A stretch of DNA of 49,144 bases, taken from NCBI GenBank assembly GCA_013141505.1, contig JABFQX010000051.1, positions 1 to 49,144 on the forward strand, written 5' to 3'. Made by a program: the position numbers and the translations under genes. How positions within the stretch are numbered: the stretch's first letter is position 1; each line of letters begins with the position of its first letter. Below, in pieces: positions 49,030-49,144 of the stretch. The notes under the pieces are model-generated. The model was not told where the DNA came from. It worked only from the letters and a program-made list of their open reading frames with translations, and did no database searches. The stretch is from Methyloglobulus sp. Lineage in GTDB: Bacteria; Pseudomonadota; Gammaproteobacteria; Methylococcales; Methylomonadaceae.

Positions 49030-49144
49030 TCAGGGTTGTTTACAGATGGGTTGATTAAAATATTGATAAAGTATTTCATAAGGTGTTGAGTTGTTCAAAC
49101 CCTTATGGGGCTTAACGGTATTGTAGAAGTTGATAAAGCGGCCT
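49030..49144 (-). CDS. Integrase-core transposase, C-terminal end (partial)
   Basis: The minus strand reads GRFINFYNTVKPHKGLNN then STPYEILYQYF, ending at a TGA at 49032-49030. FINFYNTxxPHKGLN..TPYE is the usual C-terminus of rve-type transposases (IS481/IS3-like). The rest lies beyond the window. The bases just outside the stop, from TGTAAGAAATC at about 49019, could be the end of the insertion sequence, but the other end is not visible to test this. Confidence 0.8.
   Translation of the reverse strand, partial: GRFINFYNTVKPHKGLNNSTPYEILYQYFNQPICKQP

Overview
The window reads as the chromosome of a gammaproteobacterium. The evidence is a run of gammaproteobacterial housekeeping genes in familiar local orders: pilB-pilC-pilD-coaE-zapD-yacG, cmoA-cmoB, lptF-lptG with divergent pepA-holC, and gap-pyk. 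The overall style of the genes and the dispersed palindromes recall Methylococcales, but that is an impression. No methane-oxidation gene lies here to confirm it.

Layout. 1-5300: a YciO-family end fragment, an AT-rich HEPN/AbiU2-like gene that looks imported, an SDR oxidoreductase, a VOC protein, a BCP peroxiredoxin, galU and an EVE-domain protein. 5500-7150: a glutaredoxin-like gene translationally coupled to fumC. 7460-10880: an ECF sigma factor, a membrane anti-sigma factor whose outer domain resembles a subtilase propeptide, and a secreted S8 subtilase coupled to it, then a TetR regulator. 10920-20490: an O-antigen ligase-like protein, two Gfo/Idh/MocA oxidoreductases and a GT4 glycosyltransferase (polysaccharide genes), interleaved with metal-resistance genes (dmeF-like exporter, copA, copB). 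20780-27000: thiC under a TPP riboswitch, gap-pyk and argH. 27100-34600: the type IV pilus/coaE/zapD/yacG block and cmoAB. 34700-45800: mlaC-like, hemB, a PuuD-type membrane domain, aroE, a beta-CASP nuclease, a gamma-carbonic anhydrase, an alanine-rich repeat lipoprotein, lptFG, pepA and holC.

45800-49144 is accessory. It holds a heavily frameshifted caspase-STAND-TPR gene, a small secreted repeat protein behind three hairpins, and the end of an integrase-type transposase.

The most interesting features are three. First, the ECF/anti-sigma/subtilase operon, where a propeptide-like domain sits on the anti-sigma factor. Second, the decayed caspase-STAND-TPR gene, in which two consecutive TPR units carry the same 1-nt lesion. 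Third, a family of at least five palindromic elements sharing a TTCGAC...GCTC core, one of which is flanked by a 12-bp direct repeat like an insertion footprint.
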